A stretch of 36,759 nt of DNA from positions 1 through 36,759 of the IMG/VR virus record IMGVR_UViG_3300000228_000556; one strand, given 5' to 3'. Positions 22,745 to 31,660 of the stretch are shown piece after piece; the first letter of the stretch is position 1, and every line of letters begins with the position of its first letter. The stretch is from a virus. Made by a program: the position numbers and the translations under genes. Below the pieces are notes generated by a model. That model did no database searches. It saw nothing but the letters and a program-made list of their open reading frames with translations, and had not been told where the DNA came from.

Positions 22745-25297
22745 CTATACATAGGCCGAGGAGCGAAAGCCAACAGAGTAGTTGTTATTCGAGCGAGAGT
22801 AGTTCAAGTAACGATAAAAAAGCCCCGCAGCGGACGCGTAGCCCCAGTAGCCACACGAGCCCACAAACATATTGGCTATGTGATATTTATAAAAGTAGTC
22901 ATTGCCGAATAGATTGCTTCCACCGCTAGATTGAACAGAATTTGAATCTTTAAAAAAGAAGCCGCAAAGGTCTCTTGCGACTCCGCTTGTGGCGTTACTT
23001 AAGACAGCGTTTGCTCCATTGCCCCAATATACTGTTCCTATAGATGAGCCTATCGCAATTGGAGAAGTCACCGCGTCATATCTATCGCTCAGATTGCCGC
23101 TTGTCCCCCAAGCGTCCGTAGCCCCGCCAAATCCGCCTGTTAAATCTTTTAGATATGCAGATTGTTTGAGCACATATATTAAATCTGATGTTATTAGCGC
23201 TGTATCGGCTGCATTTGCTCCGGGCGATGTTAGCCCCAAATCAACTTGGAGCATAGACCCGTTCACGTCGGCTACGCCGTTATTTGCGCCGTTATGCGTA
23301 GTCTTTGCAAAAGATGAACCTGAGCCTGCTTTTGGCTTAGCGCTAGCGCCTGCGTCGCCTGCAGATGTAAAAGTTACACTACTATCATTTACATCTGCAA
23401 GTGAGCCATTGTTACACCCTTTTGGAAAGTTATTTACTCCCGTAGCGTCGTACCAAGCGCAATTTGTTATATTCGTAGCCGCCTGAGCTTGCGCCAAAGA
23501 GCAAAGAGCTAGCCAACCTCTCATAAATACGCTTGTCACATTCCACCCAGCTCCTCTAGCCCTAGCTAGATATACAGCGTCGGCTAGTATTCCCGTACAT
23601 CCGCTTATCATACCGTTTGAATTGGTGAAAGATGTGCCCGTTGTTAAAGATATAGGGACACCATTTTTGACCGATACAGCCGCTGAGCCGGATTTGCTAT
23701 TTATATACTTGTCGATGAAGAAGCCTGATTTTATAGCTCCACCATCGATGAATGCTCTATGAAGTACATATCCATCAGTATTTGCCGCCGCTTCATTTGC
23801 GTATGAGCTAGCAGGTAGCATATCAATAGCATTTGTGCCATAAGTCGCATATCGAGGGCTTGAGGCGTGTCCTATCCGATACCACATACGAGGCATCCAG
23901 CATACGATAGAGCCGTTGGTATGTTGATAGTTTCCGTAGTTATCGTGTCCTACCGTAGTCGTTCCCGTCATTTCAGCTAGGCTTAGTACTGCAAAAGCTT
24001 CTGTTGTCGGAGCTACTGAAAAGCCAAGCTCGCCTTGGTTTGAATACGTTACAAACGCGCTTTTTGTGGTAGCGACAACCTCTGTCCAAGCAGACGGACC
24101 ATAAGTCGTTCCGTTGTGTCTCGCTCTAAATTTATAAGAGGTAGAGACCTGAAGATTACCGGATGGGACGGACGTGCTAAGTCCTGTGTGTGTAGTTGAC
24201 CATACAAGGCTGTTATCGCTTGTTTTTCGAACTTCAAAATCAGTTGAAACGTATGTATCGCTTCCGCCGGACACGCTAAACGTCCCAGCCGTAAGCGTAG
24301 GAGTCTCCGTCATATCAGACGGAGTTCCTGTGACGCTCAGGGCTGGAGCTTGAATGTAGATATTTGGCGTAGTGTAATTTATCGCGGAGCTCCATTCGCT
24401 TCTATGGTTGTCAGAGCCTTGCATCACTCTTACATATACGCTAGTATTTGCGGGAGCGGACGGAGTCCAGCTTGTAAGATTTAGAGCGCCATCATAGCTG
24501 TCAACGATAGTAGCAAAAGAAAAACTATCGCTAAGTTGCCAGTGCACAAAGTCTTGCGCCCCCACGAAAGCGTCTGTTGTCGCATATGAAGCGGTTATCG
24601 CGCCAGCAAAGCTTGTCGCTCCGTTTGTGGGGGTAAAAATCGTAGGTTTGAGGATTTGAGACACGCCTCCTGCAGAGACGGCTCCCACATCCGCTTTTTC
24701 GTCCAATAGCGCTTGCATCTCTGTTTTTGTATGATACCTATCGTCATGCGTATGCCCAGTTGCCGCATAGTCGCTATGAGTATGCGCTGCAGGAGCTTTG
24801 CCGTCAAGAGCGGTTGACAACGTCGCAAGACCTTCCGCCATATCCGCAAGCTGTGCGAGCAGTTGCCCCACAGTATCAGCGTCGTTTTCCAATCTAGCCG
24901 CAAGCTCTTCAAACGTATCAAGAGCCGCCGGAGCAAGCCCAGTGATTTGAGCTTTGATATTTGTGATGACCTGCTCTAGCGTCTTGCCTTCTAGCTTTGC
25001 GGAGTCTACCGCCTGAGCGTCTGCATGCAGATACTCTATCGACGTAAACGCCGTGAGCGCTGCTGTGAGGTCTTCGCGGACTTTTGCGAAGTTTGGCAAT
25101 ATATATCCGTCCGGAAATGTCACGTTTCCGGGTGTAAGGTCGAAGAGTTCGCCGACTTTTCCGGTTTGAAACTCCATTATGATTTTGATTTTGTTGAGCG
25201 CCGTTATGGCGTTTGTAACAGAAGCGGTTAGCCCAGTTACGGCGGGGGTTAAAGCTGTGTTTAGCGCTGCTAATATCTCTTCCGGTGTCATTGCCAT
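22745..25297 (-). CDS. DGR-diversified tail fibre / receptor-binding protein
   Basis: This protein of about 850 aa is the DGR target. The N-terminus (1-175) is helical and likely binds the virion. ATGHTHDDRYHTKTE (about 180-205) is a tail-fibre linker motif. Two fibronectin-III-like domains follow (about 215-410), then a C-type-lectin/formylglycine-enzyme-like domain (about 420-850) that ends in the variable repeat. Relative to the template the last residues change N to Y or S, D to G, A or N, and T to A at 12 positions, altering the predicted binding surface. I chose ATG 25297 (AGGAAAG site) over a start ten codons earlier. It probably sets host receptor range. Confidence 0.92.
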   Translation of the reverse strand: MAMTPEEILAALNTALTPAVTGLTASVTNAITALNKIKIIMEFQTGKVGELFDLTPGNVTFPDGYILPNFAKVREDLTAALTAFTSIEYLHADAQAVDSAKLEGKTLEQVITNIKAQITGLAPAALDTFEELAARLENDADTVGQLLAQLADMAEGLATLSTALDGKAPAAHTHSDYAATGHTHDDRYHTKTEMQALLDEKADVGAVSAGGVSQILKPTIFTPTNGATSFAGAITASYATTDAFVGAQDFVHWQLSDSFSFATIVDSYDGALNLTSWTPSAPANTSVYVRVMQGSDNHRSEWSSAINYTTPNIYIQAPALSVTGTPSDMTETPTLTAGTFSVSGGSDTYVSTDFEVRKTSDNSLVWSTTHTGLSTSVPSGNLQVSTSYKFRARHNGTTYGPSAWTEVVATTKSAFVTYSNQGELGFSVAPTTEAFAVLSLAEMTGTTTVGHDNYGNYQHTNGSIVCWMPRMWYRIGHASSPRYATYGTNAIDMLPASSYANEAAANTDGYVLHRAFIDGGAIKSGFFIDKYINSKSGSAAVSVKNGVPISLTTGTSFTNSNGMISGCTGILADAVYLARARGAGWNVTSVFMRGWLALCSLAQAQAATNITNCAWYDATGVNNFPKGCNNGSLADVNDSSVTFTSAGDAGASAKPKAGSGSSFAKTTHNGANNGVADVNGSMLQVDLGLTSPGANAADTALITSDLIYVLKQSAYLKDLTGGFGGATDAWGTSGNLSDRYDAVTSPIAIGSSIGTVYWGNGANAVLSNATSGVARDLCGFFFKDSNSVQSSGGSNLFGNDYFYKYHIANMFVGSCGYWGYASAAGLFYRYLNYSRSNNNYSVGFRSSAYV
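22751..22859 (-). repeat. DGR variable repeat (VR)
   Basis: This is the 3' end of the fibre gene, finishing 3 bp before its TAG stop. All but one difference from the TR are at template adenines. The 3' end GGCTTTCGCTCCTCGG is shared exactly with the TR and is the likely initiation-of-mutagenic-homing site, followed by one further adenine change and CTAT. I found no second VR in the window. Confidence 0.95.
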
Positions 25298-25307
25298 TTT
25301 TACTTTC

Positions 25308-25580
25308 CTAATCGTTCGCGCCGACAAAAGCGGCGATATATTTTATTTTTCCGGCGACGACAAGATTTGACACCGTGTCGGCGGAGAGCTGCGGCACGTC
25401 TACCAAAAATTCGCACACAGCGCCGCTATTGAGAAGCGAAAACTTCTCGTCTTTGTACCCGTGCACTACCGCCGCTTTGTCTGCCACGCTTGGAGCGTGA
25501 GGCACAGCGTCGCGGCTGAGAACTCCCGGTTCCATCGGCGCCCGAAGTTTTCCGGTAGTCCAATCGTAAAAACCTGCCAT
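25308..25580 (-). CDS. Small tail/virion protein
   Basis: This 90-aa protein (starts MAGFYDWTTGKLRAPMEPGV) ends 10 bp before the fibre gene start. It has a Trp/Gly-rich N-terminus and a strand-rich C-terminus. Position suggests a fibre connector; no family recognised. Confidence 0.6.
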   Translation of the reverse strand: MAGFYDWTTGKLRAPMEPGVLSRDAVPHAPSVADKAAVVHGYKDEKFSLLNSGAVCEFLVDVPQLSADTVSNLVVAGKIKYIAAFVGAND

Positions 25581-25583
25581 CTT

Positions 25584-26111
25584 CTATGCCTCCGTCTTCC
25601 AAAGTTCTATCAATATTTCCGCGCCGTTGTACGGGGGAAATGGAAAAATCAAAGTGTCGTTTGCGGCGTTTAGCGTAAGCTCATTTGGATGTACGCGAAA
25701 CCCGTCAATATGACAAAACACCTCGCCAATCCAATTTGCCGGAGCGTTTGCCGGCAATAAAAATTGCGTCAAAACACCGTCTCCGGCGTGGGTAATATCA
25801 GCCCTTGATAAAGAGCCGGAAGCTAATGTTGTCTCTTGCAGTAAAGAGAGAGTTGTCGTAATGTTTGGAGAAGCTGTAACAATAACCGACTCACCAATGT
25901 TTACATTTACGCTATCTAGCGTAAGGCAGTCGCTATCTGGCGCGATAATGCCTTTTGAGTATGGAGCAAGAACGCCGGAAGTTGATTTGATTTTGACGGT
26001 ATAGTTTTCCGCCGTGGCTCCCGTATTGCAAAGATTTATTTTGACCGCGCTATAAAGCGGTATGACAAAGGTCTGATTTCCATCCCCCCATCGCCTTACG
26101 AGTCTTCCCAT
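25584..26111 (-). CDS. Putative structural protein upstream of the fibre gene
   Basis: This 175-aa beta-rich protein (VIPLYSAVKINLCNTGATAE, ESVIVTASPNITTTLSLLQ, FPPYNGAEILIELWKTEA) looks like a small virion or decoration/tail module. It lies 2-3 bp from both neighbours in a contiguous structural run. Family not recognised. Confidence 0.6.
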   Translation of the reverse strand: MGRLVRRWGDGNQTFVIPLYSAVKINLCNTGATAENYTVKIKSTSGVLAPYSKGIIAPDSDCLTLDSVNVNIGESVIVTASPNITTTLSLLQETTLASGSLSRADITHAGDGVLTQFLLPANAPANWIGEVFCHIDGFRVHPNELTLNAANDTLIFPFPPYNGAEILIELWKTEA

Positions 26112-26113
26112 TG

Positions 26114-27421
26114 TTACATCACCTCCATGAATGAGTTAAATTCGGCATTCTGTGCTGCATACTCCGCTCTCGCGACTAGATCTATGATGTCCACTTTCAT
26201 CACCTCAACATCTGTTTTATATCCGGCGACGGCTACTCTATCCGCCTCACTCTCAGCCGCAAACACAGAAGCGACGTATGTATGCGTCTGCGTCACAGCC
26301 GTTTGAATGACGCAAGAGACGTATTCGGACGCGCAAGCCGCTGTGAATAGAGCCGCCTCGGCATTTGTCTGGTCATTGAGCATATCTATTGCGTAGTTGG
26401 TCGCCGTGACAGACGTATACAGAGCCAAGGCATTTTTGACAAGCGTCTCGGCGTATACAGCCTGAGACGCGACTACATACAGAGCCGAAAAAGCGTCTAC
26501 ATATAAAAGATTGAGAAACGTATTTGGGTCGTTTAGCCTATCGTAGGCGATGTTTGCCTCTTCGATAGTCGCATCCAAGACGTGTTTTTGAGCCTGCACT
26601 GTAGAGACGGCGGTATTTGCCGCCTCGGTAGCGTCTCCTAATTCTTCGATAGTATCTTGAGCCGCCGCTTGCACACCGCTAAGCGCCGTTGTAAAAGCTG
26701 AGGCTATAGCGTCTGTAGCGTCTTCTCTATCGGCGGCGATGTTTTGCCTAGCGCTTAACGCGTCGGAGGCTATAGTTTGCCTAGTCGCCGACTTTGCGTT
26801 TTCTATTGCGGCGAGAGCTGTGATTTTGTAGGTATTGACGACGCTAGCGATAGACGCTTGACGCCCGTCTATGACCGCTATAACCTCAGACTCTTTTGTC
26901 TCTAGCTCGCCGAGTGAGGCGGTTTTGGCTATTTCTATCGCCTCGATGCCGGAGTCTTTCGCGGCGGAGATAAAAGCCGAAGCCCCATTTTTTGCGGCGA
27001 GAATACTATTTTCGGCGTCCGTAGCGGTCGCTTCGATAGACGCTTGCGTCTCTTGCAATTCCACCCTCACAGCCGCCAATTGCTCTTCGGCGGTCTGCGA
27101 GAGTTGCTCTATGCGCGAAGCCGTATCAAACACCTCAAGCCGCGCCGCCTTCACAAACTCCATAGCGACGCTAGACGTAACCGCGCCGCTAAGAGCAAGC
27201 CTAGCGGAAGCGGCGGCGGATATAGAAGAAGCTTCGGCGCGCTGTTTTGCGAGCGTTACGAGATCGACAAAAGCGGCGGCGGAGACGAAAATCTCCGTAG
27301 CATTGCCTAGCATTTCGTCTATCTCGTCACGTTTTGCAAGAACATCCGGGTATATACCCGTGACAATCTCTCTTACGAGCGCAATGAAGCTTCCGTCCGC
27401 TGGTGGTGGTGTTCCCGGCAT
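26114..27421 (-). CDS. Long Ala-rich coiled-coil tail protein
   Basis: This protein of 435 aa is rich in Ala, Ser, Thr and Val with heptad-like patterning from about 60 to 430 (for example ATDAENSILAAKNGASAFIS), as in long trimeric fibre shafts or tail needle-like proteins. It should form part of the tail or fibre stalk to which the DGR fibre attaches. I start it at ATG 27421 (AAGGA 7 nt upstream); a GTG two codons earlier is the alternative. Its start lies within the 3' end of the upstream gene. Confidence 0.65.
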   Translation of the reverse strand: MPGTPPPADGSFIALVREIVTGIYPDVLAKRDEIDEMLGNATEIFVSAAAFVDLVTLAKQRAEASSISAAASARLALSGAVTSSVAMEFVKAARLEVFDTASRIEQLSQTAEEQLAAVRVELQETQASIEATATDAENSILAAKNGASAFISAAKDSGIEAIEIAKTASLGELETKESEVIAVIDGRQASIASVVNTYKITALAAIENAKSATRQTIASDALSARQNIAADREDATDAIASAFTTALSGVQAAAQDTIEELGDATEAANTAVSTVQAQKHVLDATIEEANIAYDRLNDPNTFLNLLYVDAFSALYVVASQAVYAETLVKNALALYTSVTATNYAIDMLNDQTNAEAALFTAACASEYVSCVIQTAVTQTHTYVASVFAAESEADRVAVAGYKTDVEVMKVDIIDLVARAEYAAQNAEFNSFMEVM

Positions 27422-27744
27422 CCGCACATCCTTTCTTTTGGTATATAATAGACTAAATCATAAAGCTGTTGGTCAAGAGCCTCGTACTCTTCAAGGGCAT
27501 TTTTGCCATCAGCAAAATCAGAAAACCCATCAAAGTCTTTTCTAGCCGCCTTTTTGTATCGGCACAACACGCCAATCCAAAAAGAGTCAATCGCTCGGAT
27601 AAAGTCCGGACAAAAAAGTATTTTGTCGCCGTCTCGTCCAAAAAAGCGTTTGTAGTGGCGGTTGTTGCCGACTACTTCGGTTAGCGTTTTTAGCTCTTTT
27701 AATCGCATTCGTCGTCTCTGTTTAGATATCGGTAGCTTCGCCAC
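27373..27744 (-). CDS. Hypothetical head-tail region protein
   Basis: This 123-aa basic protein has a Lys/Arg-rich N-terminus, an aromatic middle (DFIRAIDSFWIGVLCRYK) and ends in a Cys/His-rich stretch, CGCREHHH. It overlaps both neighbours by 46-49 bp. Position between the adaptor-like gene and the coiled-coil tail gene suggests a connector or completion protein. No family recognised. Confidence 0.55.
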   Translation of the reverse strand: MAKLPISKQRRRMRLKELKTLTEVVGNNRHYKRFFGRDGDKILFCPDFIRAIDSFWIGVLCRYKKAARKDFDGFSDFADGKNALEEYEALDQQLYDLVYYIPKERMCGCREHHHQRTEASLRS

Positions 27745-28118
27745 AAGTGCGCGGCGATTATCGGCTTTGCTCTTGCCTCAAGCTGAGCTTTTTTATTTAG
27801 CTCAATCGTATTTCTCACAAACTTTGTAGCCACGAGATATACAGCGGCTACGCATAGGTCGTCATCTAGGTCTATCTCATCGTCATCGCTAAGTGGAACG
27901 ACGGGATAGCGAACAAAATAACTATCATTAAGCGGCACGCCAAAAATAGCGTCCGCCTTTTGAGGGTCAGTCTCAAGGAGCCGGATAGGCAAAGCCTGCT
28001 CGGCGATGTCGGCGACGATTGCGGAGTGCAGAAGTAGCTTTAGCGTCTCATCATCGGCAAGCTTTATCTCACCGACAGTTTCAACCTCCAAAAGTTTCTT
28101 AAATTCCGCAAACGTCAT
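27699..28118 (-). CDS. Putative head-tail adaptor
   Basis: This 139-aa, mainly helical acidic protein (AVYLVATKFVRNTIELNKKA, LSDDDEIDLDDDL) lies three bases after the capsid gene. Size, helix content and position fit a head-tail connector. Assignment rests on position. Confidence 0.6.
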   Translation of the reverse strand: MTFAEFKKLLEVETVGEIKLADDETLKLLLHSAIVADIAEQALPIRLLETDPQKADAIFGVPLNDSYFVRYPVVPLSDDDEIDLDDDLCVAAVYLVATKFVRNTIELNKKAQLEARAKPIIAAHLWRSYRYLNRDDECD

Positions 28119-28121
28119 CTT

Positions 28122-29048
28122 TTACAACTTCTTAATATTTTTGACCCAAAGAGCCGCATTTGGATCCAACATCTGAAGCGTAATCTCCATGATGTCTTCC
28201 CATGCTTCCGCGTCATATTCAGGGTCGCTACACGGTTTGTCTTTGATAGCGCGAAGCAGTACAGGGTTGATTAGCGATGGCGCATAAATAAGCATTTCGT
28301 CAGCCGACAAGTGCGGATTAGCGATGATAGGAATATTTTTATCCCAGCCTGCGTCCTCTATTGTAGATACATTTGCGACGATTCCAGTGTCGCCTTTGCC
28401 GTATCTTTTGCCGACATCAAGCAACGTATTTATGTCGCTTTTGACGTCAACACCACACATAACGATTTTTTTCTCTGTTACACCGGCGCTCCACATGATT
28501 TTCAACATCTCTTCGATGTGAGCCTTGTATGAGAGAGTAGTTGTGCCGCCGCAATCGACTACGTTTGTTCCGATTATATAGTGCTTTATTCCAGCCATTT
28601 GCCCAGTTTTGGCGTTTAGCGTAGTTCTAGCGACAGGAGTCGTATTTGCAAGAAACGCTTTTTCGATGTCAAACTGGAGCTGTATTCTGTTGAGCATTTT
28701 TTGGTCTGAAATCTTGCTTTTTTGCTTTTCGATAGTCATCGCTTCTTTTTGCGAGCCGGTGATACCGCTAGTTTTTTTGAAGATTTGCAGCTCGTTTGCT
28801 AGCTCTACGACAGACCAGCTCGTCACCTCAGCGCGTTTTGAGCCTTCCCCATGAGCGTTTGCCGCTCCGCCTGTAGGTCCTGGTCTATAGTCCCACTTAT
28901 GCCCTTTTGCCGGGTCGCCCTCAAAAGCCTTAGAGTTGCCAAGCGATTCAAAAAAAGGACATCTATTTTGTCCTGTCTTACGAATTACATTGTAAAAGCT
29001 CTGTTGATTTTCAATAGCGCCGAGCGAGTTTAAAAAATTATCAGCCAA
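28122..29048 (-). CDS. Major capsid protein, SU10/DUF5309-like
   Basis: This 308-aa protein resembles the SU10-type major capsid family of HK97 fold: an N-terminal arm, GSQKEAMTIEKQKSKISDQK as the long helix region, QLQFDIEKAFLAN, TLNAKTGQMAGIKHYI, and a C-terminal MLDPNAALWVKNIKKL. Length fits that family. It follows the scaffold gene and the portal operon, as expected. Family name is from memory of these sequence patterns; capsid identity is well supported by context. Confidence 0.82.
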   Translation of the reverse strand: MADNFLNSLGAIENQQSFYNVIRKTGQNRCPFFESLGNSKAFEGDPAKGHKWDYRPGPTGGAANAHGEGSKRAEVTSWSVVELANELQIFKKTSGITGSQKEAMTIEKQKSKISDQKMLNRIQLQFDIEKAFLANTTPVARTTLNAKTGQMAGIKHYIIGTNVVDCGGTTTLSYKAHIEEMLKIMWSAGVTEKKIVMCGVDVKSDINTLLDVGKRYGKGDTGIVANVSTIEDAGWDKNIPIIANPHLSADEMLIYAPSLINPVLLRAIKDKPCSDPEYDAEAWEDIMEITLQMLDPNAALWVKNIKKL

Positions 29049-29058
29049 CTAATCCCCC

Positions 29059-29631
29059 TTATTTTTTGTAGTTTGTAGATACGCTGTTGTCAAACAGCTT
29101 GTTAAACGCTTTCGAATCACCGTCGTTTGCCGCGGCAAGAGTCTTGTCAAAGTCAAACTCCTCTTTGCCCTCGTTTCTATGCCTCCCGACATAGTCGTTT
29201 TGCGGCTCACTCTTTCGTATCTCCGCTTTGAAGATAGCGGGCCATGCTTCCGGCGCATTTGCCAATCTTTGCGCTTTTAGCGGATTTGTTTTTGCGATAT
29301 TTTGTAGATATTCAGTCACGGCGGCGATAGAGAAGTCGGGAATCTCTTTTTTGATTTCACTCTCTATATTGTTGAGAGCTTTTTCGTTTTCGATAGCGGA
29401 GAGGCTTTGTTGCATAGCCTCAAACTGCTCTTTTGGCACGGCGACATGCCCAGGCTCTTCTTTTGTTGGGCGCTCTTGGGTTTTTGCGTCTTCTGCGCTC
29501 TTTGTCTCTTTTGCCTCAGTTGCCGCGGCTGTCTCTTCTGTTGCGCTTGCGTCAGCTCCGCCGCCCTCGTCGCCGTCTACGGCAGATAGATAGAGCGACA
29601 TAAAAAGATATTTAAATAGATTTTTAAACAT
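29059..29631 (-). CDS. Capsid scaffolding protein
   Basis: This 190-aa acidic protein has a long Ala/Glu/Thr-rich disordered N-terminal region (about 15-65), a helical middle (FEAMQQSLSAIENEKALNNI) and a charged C-terminus. Composition and position just before the capsid gene fit a scaffold. Its ATG overlaps the upstream stop (TGATG). The first ten residues (MFKNLFKYLF) are hydrophobic, which is unusual for a scaffold, so a later Met may be the true start. Confidence 0.72.
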   Translation of the reverse strand: MFKNLFKYLFMSLYLSAVDGDEGGGADASATEETAAATEAKETKSAEDAKTQERPTKEEPGHVAVPKEQFEAMQQSLSAIENEKALNNIESEIKKEIPDFSIAAVTEYLQNIAKTNPLKAQRLANAPEAWPAIFKAEIRKSEPQNDYVGRHRNEGKEEFDFDKTLAAANDGDSKAFNKLFDNSVSTNYKK

Positions 29632-29885
29632 CACTTATCCTTTTTCGCGACTTGGTTGTTTTCAAGGATTAGGGTGTCGCCTATCTTAAAATTTCCGGTA
29701 TTTGGAAATTTCATACCTTTATTTGTAAGTACAAGTTTTGAAGGAAGTATCTCAGTTATCTTCCCAAGATTACTATTAGTCTTTTCAGACGCTTTTACCT
29801 CAATGTCCACTTTTGTATCGGGCTTCTCTTGTTCTTGCTTCGCCGCTATTTGCTCATCATCTGTTATGAGATTTGTATCCGCCAT
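29631..29885 (-). CDS. Small virion-module protein with SH3-like beta core
   Basis: This 84-aa protein has a disordered charged N-terminal half and a compact beta segment (ILPSKLVLTNKGMKFPNTGN then FKIGDTLILE). It has an AAGGAG site and a candidate late promoter 49 bp upstream, making it the first gene of the scaffold-capsid block. Function unknown; head decoration or assembly is possible. Confidence 0.6.
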   Translation of the reverse strand: MADTNLITDDEQIAAKQEQEKPDTKVDIEVKASEKTNSNLGKITEILPSKLVLTNKGMKFPNTGNFKIGDTLILENNQVAKKDK

Positions 29886-29933
29886 TTTATGTATCTCCTT
29901 TTCGAAAATAGATTTTTATTTTATTACAAGGGT

Positions 29934-29954
29934 TTCCCGTATTTTCTCAGTGTT
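29934..29954 (-). promoter_or_regulatory. Candidate phage late promoter motif, copy 2
   Basis: On the minus strand it reads AACACTGAGAAAATACGGGAA, followed after 7 nt by an AT-rich TAATAAAAT and, 49 nt from the motif, by the ATG of the 84-aa gene. It lies in the portal-to-scaffold gap. Confidence 0.55.
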
Positions 29955-29961
29955 TTTCGCG

Positions 29962-31620
29962 TCACACTAGCCCGCCCTCCTTTTTCAGAGTTTCTAGCGC
30001 TTTTTGCTGTGCCGATAAGGCTACTAGTTGCTCAGGCGACGGCTCCATCTGCTCTTCAGCGCTGTTATCTATTTGCTCAACTTCATCGGCGGGTTGTTGC
30101 ATCGGCGGGGTCGCAAACAGCTTGGCTAGGTTTGTGTTGTCGCCTAGAAGCATTGTGAGTATTTCTTTCAGGAGATTCATCAAAAACGCAGGGTCGATAT
30201 TTTGGTTTTGGAGAAGCATCTGAAAGACGGTTGTTAAGTCTTGTATCTTTGCATTTTTGTTTACGGTAGATCCAAAGTTTATTTGCACGTCATAGTCTTT
30301 TATTGTGCGAAGAGGGTTTTCGGCGCCGTCTTCAAGTTCAAGCAGTTTTTTTACTCGCGCCTCATCGTGTTTTTTGAGCACAAGCCGGACAAACCGCTTT
30401 GCAAACGGCTTAAACAGCGTGTCGCAGATAAGCATAATCATCTGTTCCACTCTCATGCTAGAGTTCGCGTTCACGGTAGAGAGCGCTACAGAGCTACGGC
30501 GGTCTGATGCGGAGGTGTTGCCCTTTAGGATACTGTTCACACCCGTAGCGTCGTCTATATCCTCTTTTAGCATTGCAAGGTCATTCATGAGATCATATTC
30601 TGCCGGTTGTGTCTTTGGCATGAGCCCGTTTATATTGTCGCATTTGGTATGCTTATTCGTCTCGCCGTCTAGCATTGCGGGATTTACGCCGGCTGTCGCC
30701 GCGATAAAGTATTTCGGAACTATTTTATTTTCGATGATGTCCGCTTTTTGATTGCGCTTTGTATTGATTTCGTCTTGCAGATTTTTGAAAAGCTCTATGA
30801 AGCTAAGACCGTGAGATAGATTTTGTTCGCTTCGCACAGCCTTATCCACAGACGGAAGTTGATTTATCGCATATCCGTAAGAAAAAGGCGAGCCGTCGAT
30901 TAGCTCCTCTTTATCTCTTAATTTTACGCCGTTACAAATTGTAGTTACGCGGCAAATCTCTTTTTTTTGCTCAAAGCATTTTTCAAATAGCTCTTTTATA
31001 TCAAGTCTATCAGTTTTTATGTCATCAAAATTCTTATTGCTCCAGAGCTTGTGCTCTTCGCCGTCTTTGATTTTGTATATTCCTTTATCGATATTGTTTT
31101 TTATCGTGTTTGCCGACTCTTTGCGCTCACAGGCGACATATTCAATATCCTTGTGATTTAGAGCCTCAGGGTCGGTAGCGAAGTCCGTAAGCGGCATATT
31201 GTCCACGCGCACAGTATCGTTTTCCCAGTAAGATTTGCAACACGCAAGCGGAAAAATAAGAGCGCTTCGGAACACTTTTGCAAGCTCGCCATACGGAGAA
31301 GAACGATCCCAATAGTCTTTTATTACGACGTTTGTTTTTGCGACATTCTCTTTGTCGCTACCCCCAACCGCAAGTACTTCTATTGGACATCCGGAGCCAA
31401 AAAATGATGAAGAAAATATTGACTCTACGATACTGACTACGTTTTGGGTGATAGGCACAAAGAGCTTTGAGCGTTTGAATTTTCTTTTTTTATTCCACTG
31501 TGCGGGGGTAAACTTTGAGTTGGCGTAGCATTCGTATTTGAGCCATTTTTGAAGTGATTTTGAGTTGAAGTCAAAAGCTTTTTGGATTAGCTTTTCTTCT
31601 TTACAAGTCGTATCGCCCAT
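29962..31620 (-). CDS. Portal protein
   Basis: This 552-aa protein should form the dodecameric portal at the capsid vertex. The N-terminus (KRSKLFVPITQNVVSIVESI), the central block (FIELFKNLQDEINTKRNQKA) and DDATGVNSILKGNTSASDRR (about 355-375) are typical of short-tailed phage portals that tether through a DATG segment; the C-terminus is helical and acidic. It lies between the terminase and the scaffold/capsid genes. Start ATG 31620 has AAAGG 7 nt upstream, but that site is inside a hairpin. Confidence 0.85.
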   Translation of the reverse strand: MGDTTCKEEKLIQKAFDFNSKSLQKWLKYECYANSKFTPAQWNKKRKFKRSKLFVPITQNVVSIVESIFSSSFFGSGCPIEVLAVGGSDKENVAKTNVVIKDYWDRSSPYGELAKVFRSALIFPLACCKSYWENDTVRVDNMPLTDFATDPEALNHKDIEYVACERKESANTIKNNIDKGIYKIKDGEEHKLWSNKNFDDIKTDRLDIKELFEKCFEQKKEICRVTTICNGVKLRDKEELIDGSPFSYGYAINQLPSVDKAVRSEQNLSHGLSFIELFKNLQDEINTKRNQKADIIENKIVPKYFIAATAGVNPAMLDGETNKHTKCDNINGLMPKTQPAEYDLMNDLAMLKEDIDDATGVNSILKGNTSASDRRSSVALSTVNANSSMRVEQMIMLICDTLFKPFAKRFVRLVLKKHDEARVKKLLELEDGAENPLRTIKDYDVQINFGSTVNKNAKIQDLTTVFQMLLQNQNIDPAFLMNLLKEILTMLLGDNTNLAKLFATPPMQQPADEVEQIDNSAEEQMEPSPEQLVALSAQQKALETLKKEGGLV

Positions 31621-31651
31621 AAAATAGCCTTTATTTTTTCGGCTATTTTAT
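31619..31651 (-). promoter_or_regulatory. Hairpin over the portal ribosome binding site and start
   Basis: ATAAAATAGCC and GGCTATTTTAT form a perfect 11-bp inverted repeat with an 11-nt loop. On the minus strand the 5' arm overlaps the putative -10 (TATAAA, 31652-31647), while the 3' arm contains the GG of the portal ribosome binding site and the AT of its ATG. In read-through mRNA the start would be sequestered; mRNA from the local promoter would lack the 5' arm. Confidence 0.7.
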
Positions 31652-31660
31652 AGTGTGATG

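Noticed and set aside
22721-22760. A hairpin just downstream of the VR, as found near homing sites in some DGRs
   Set aside because: I found only 5-6 bp pairings (TTCGCT/AGCGAA, CGCTC/GAGCG) over long loops, not a convincing stem.
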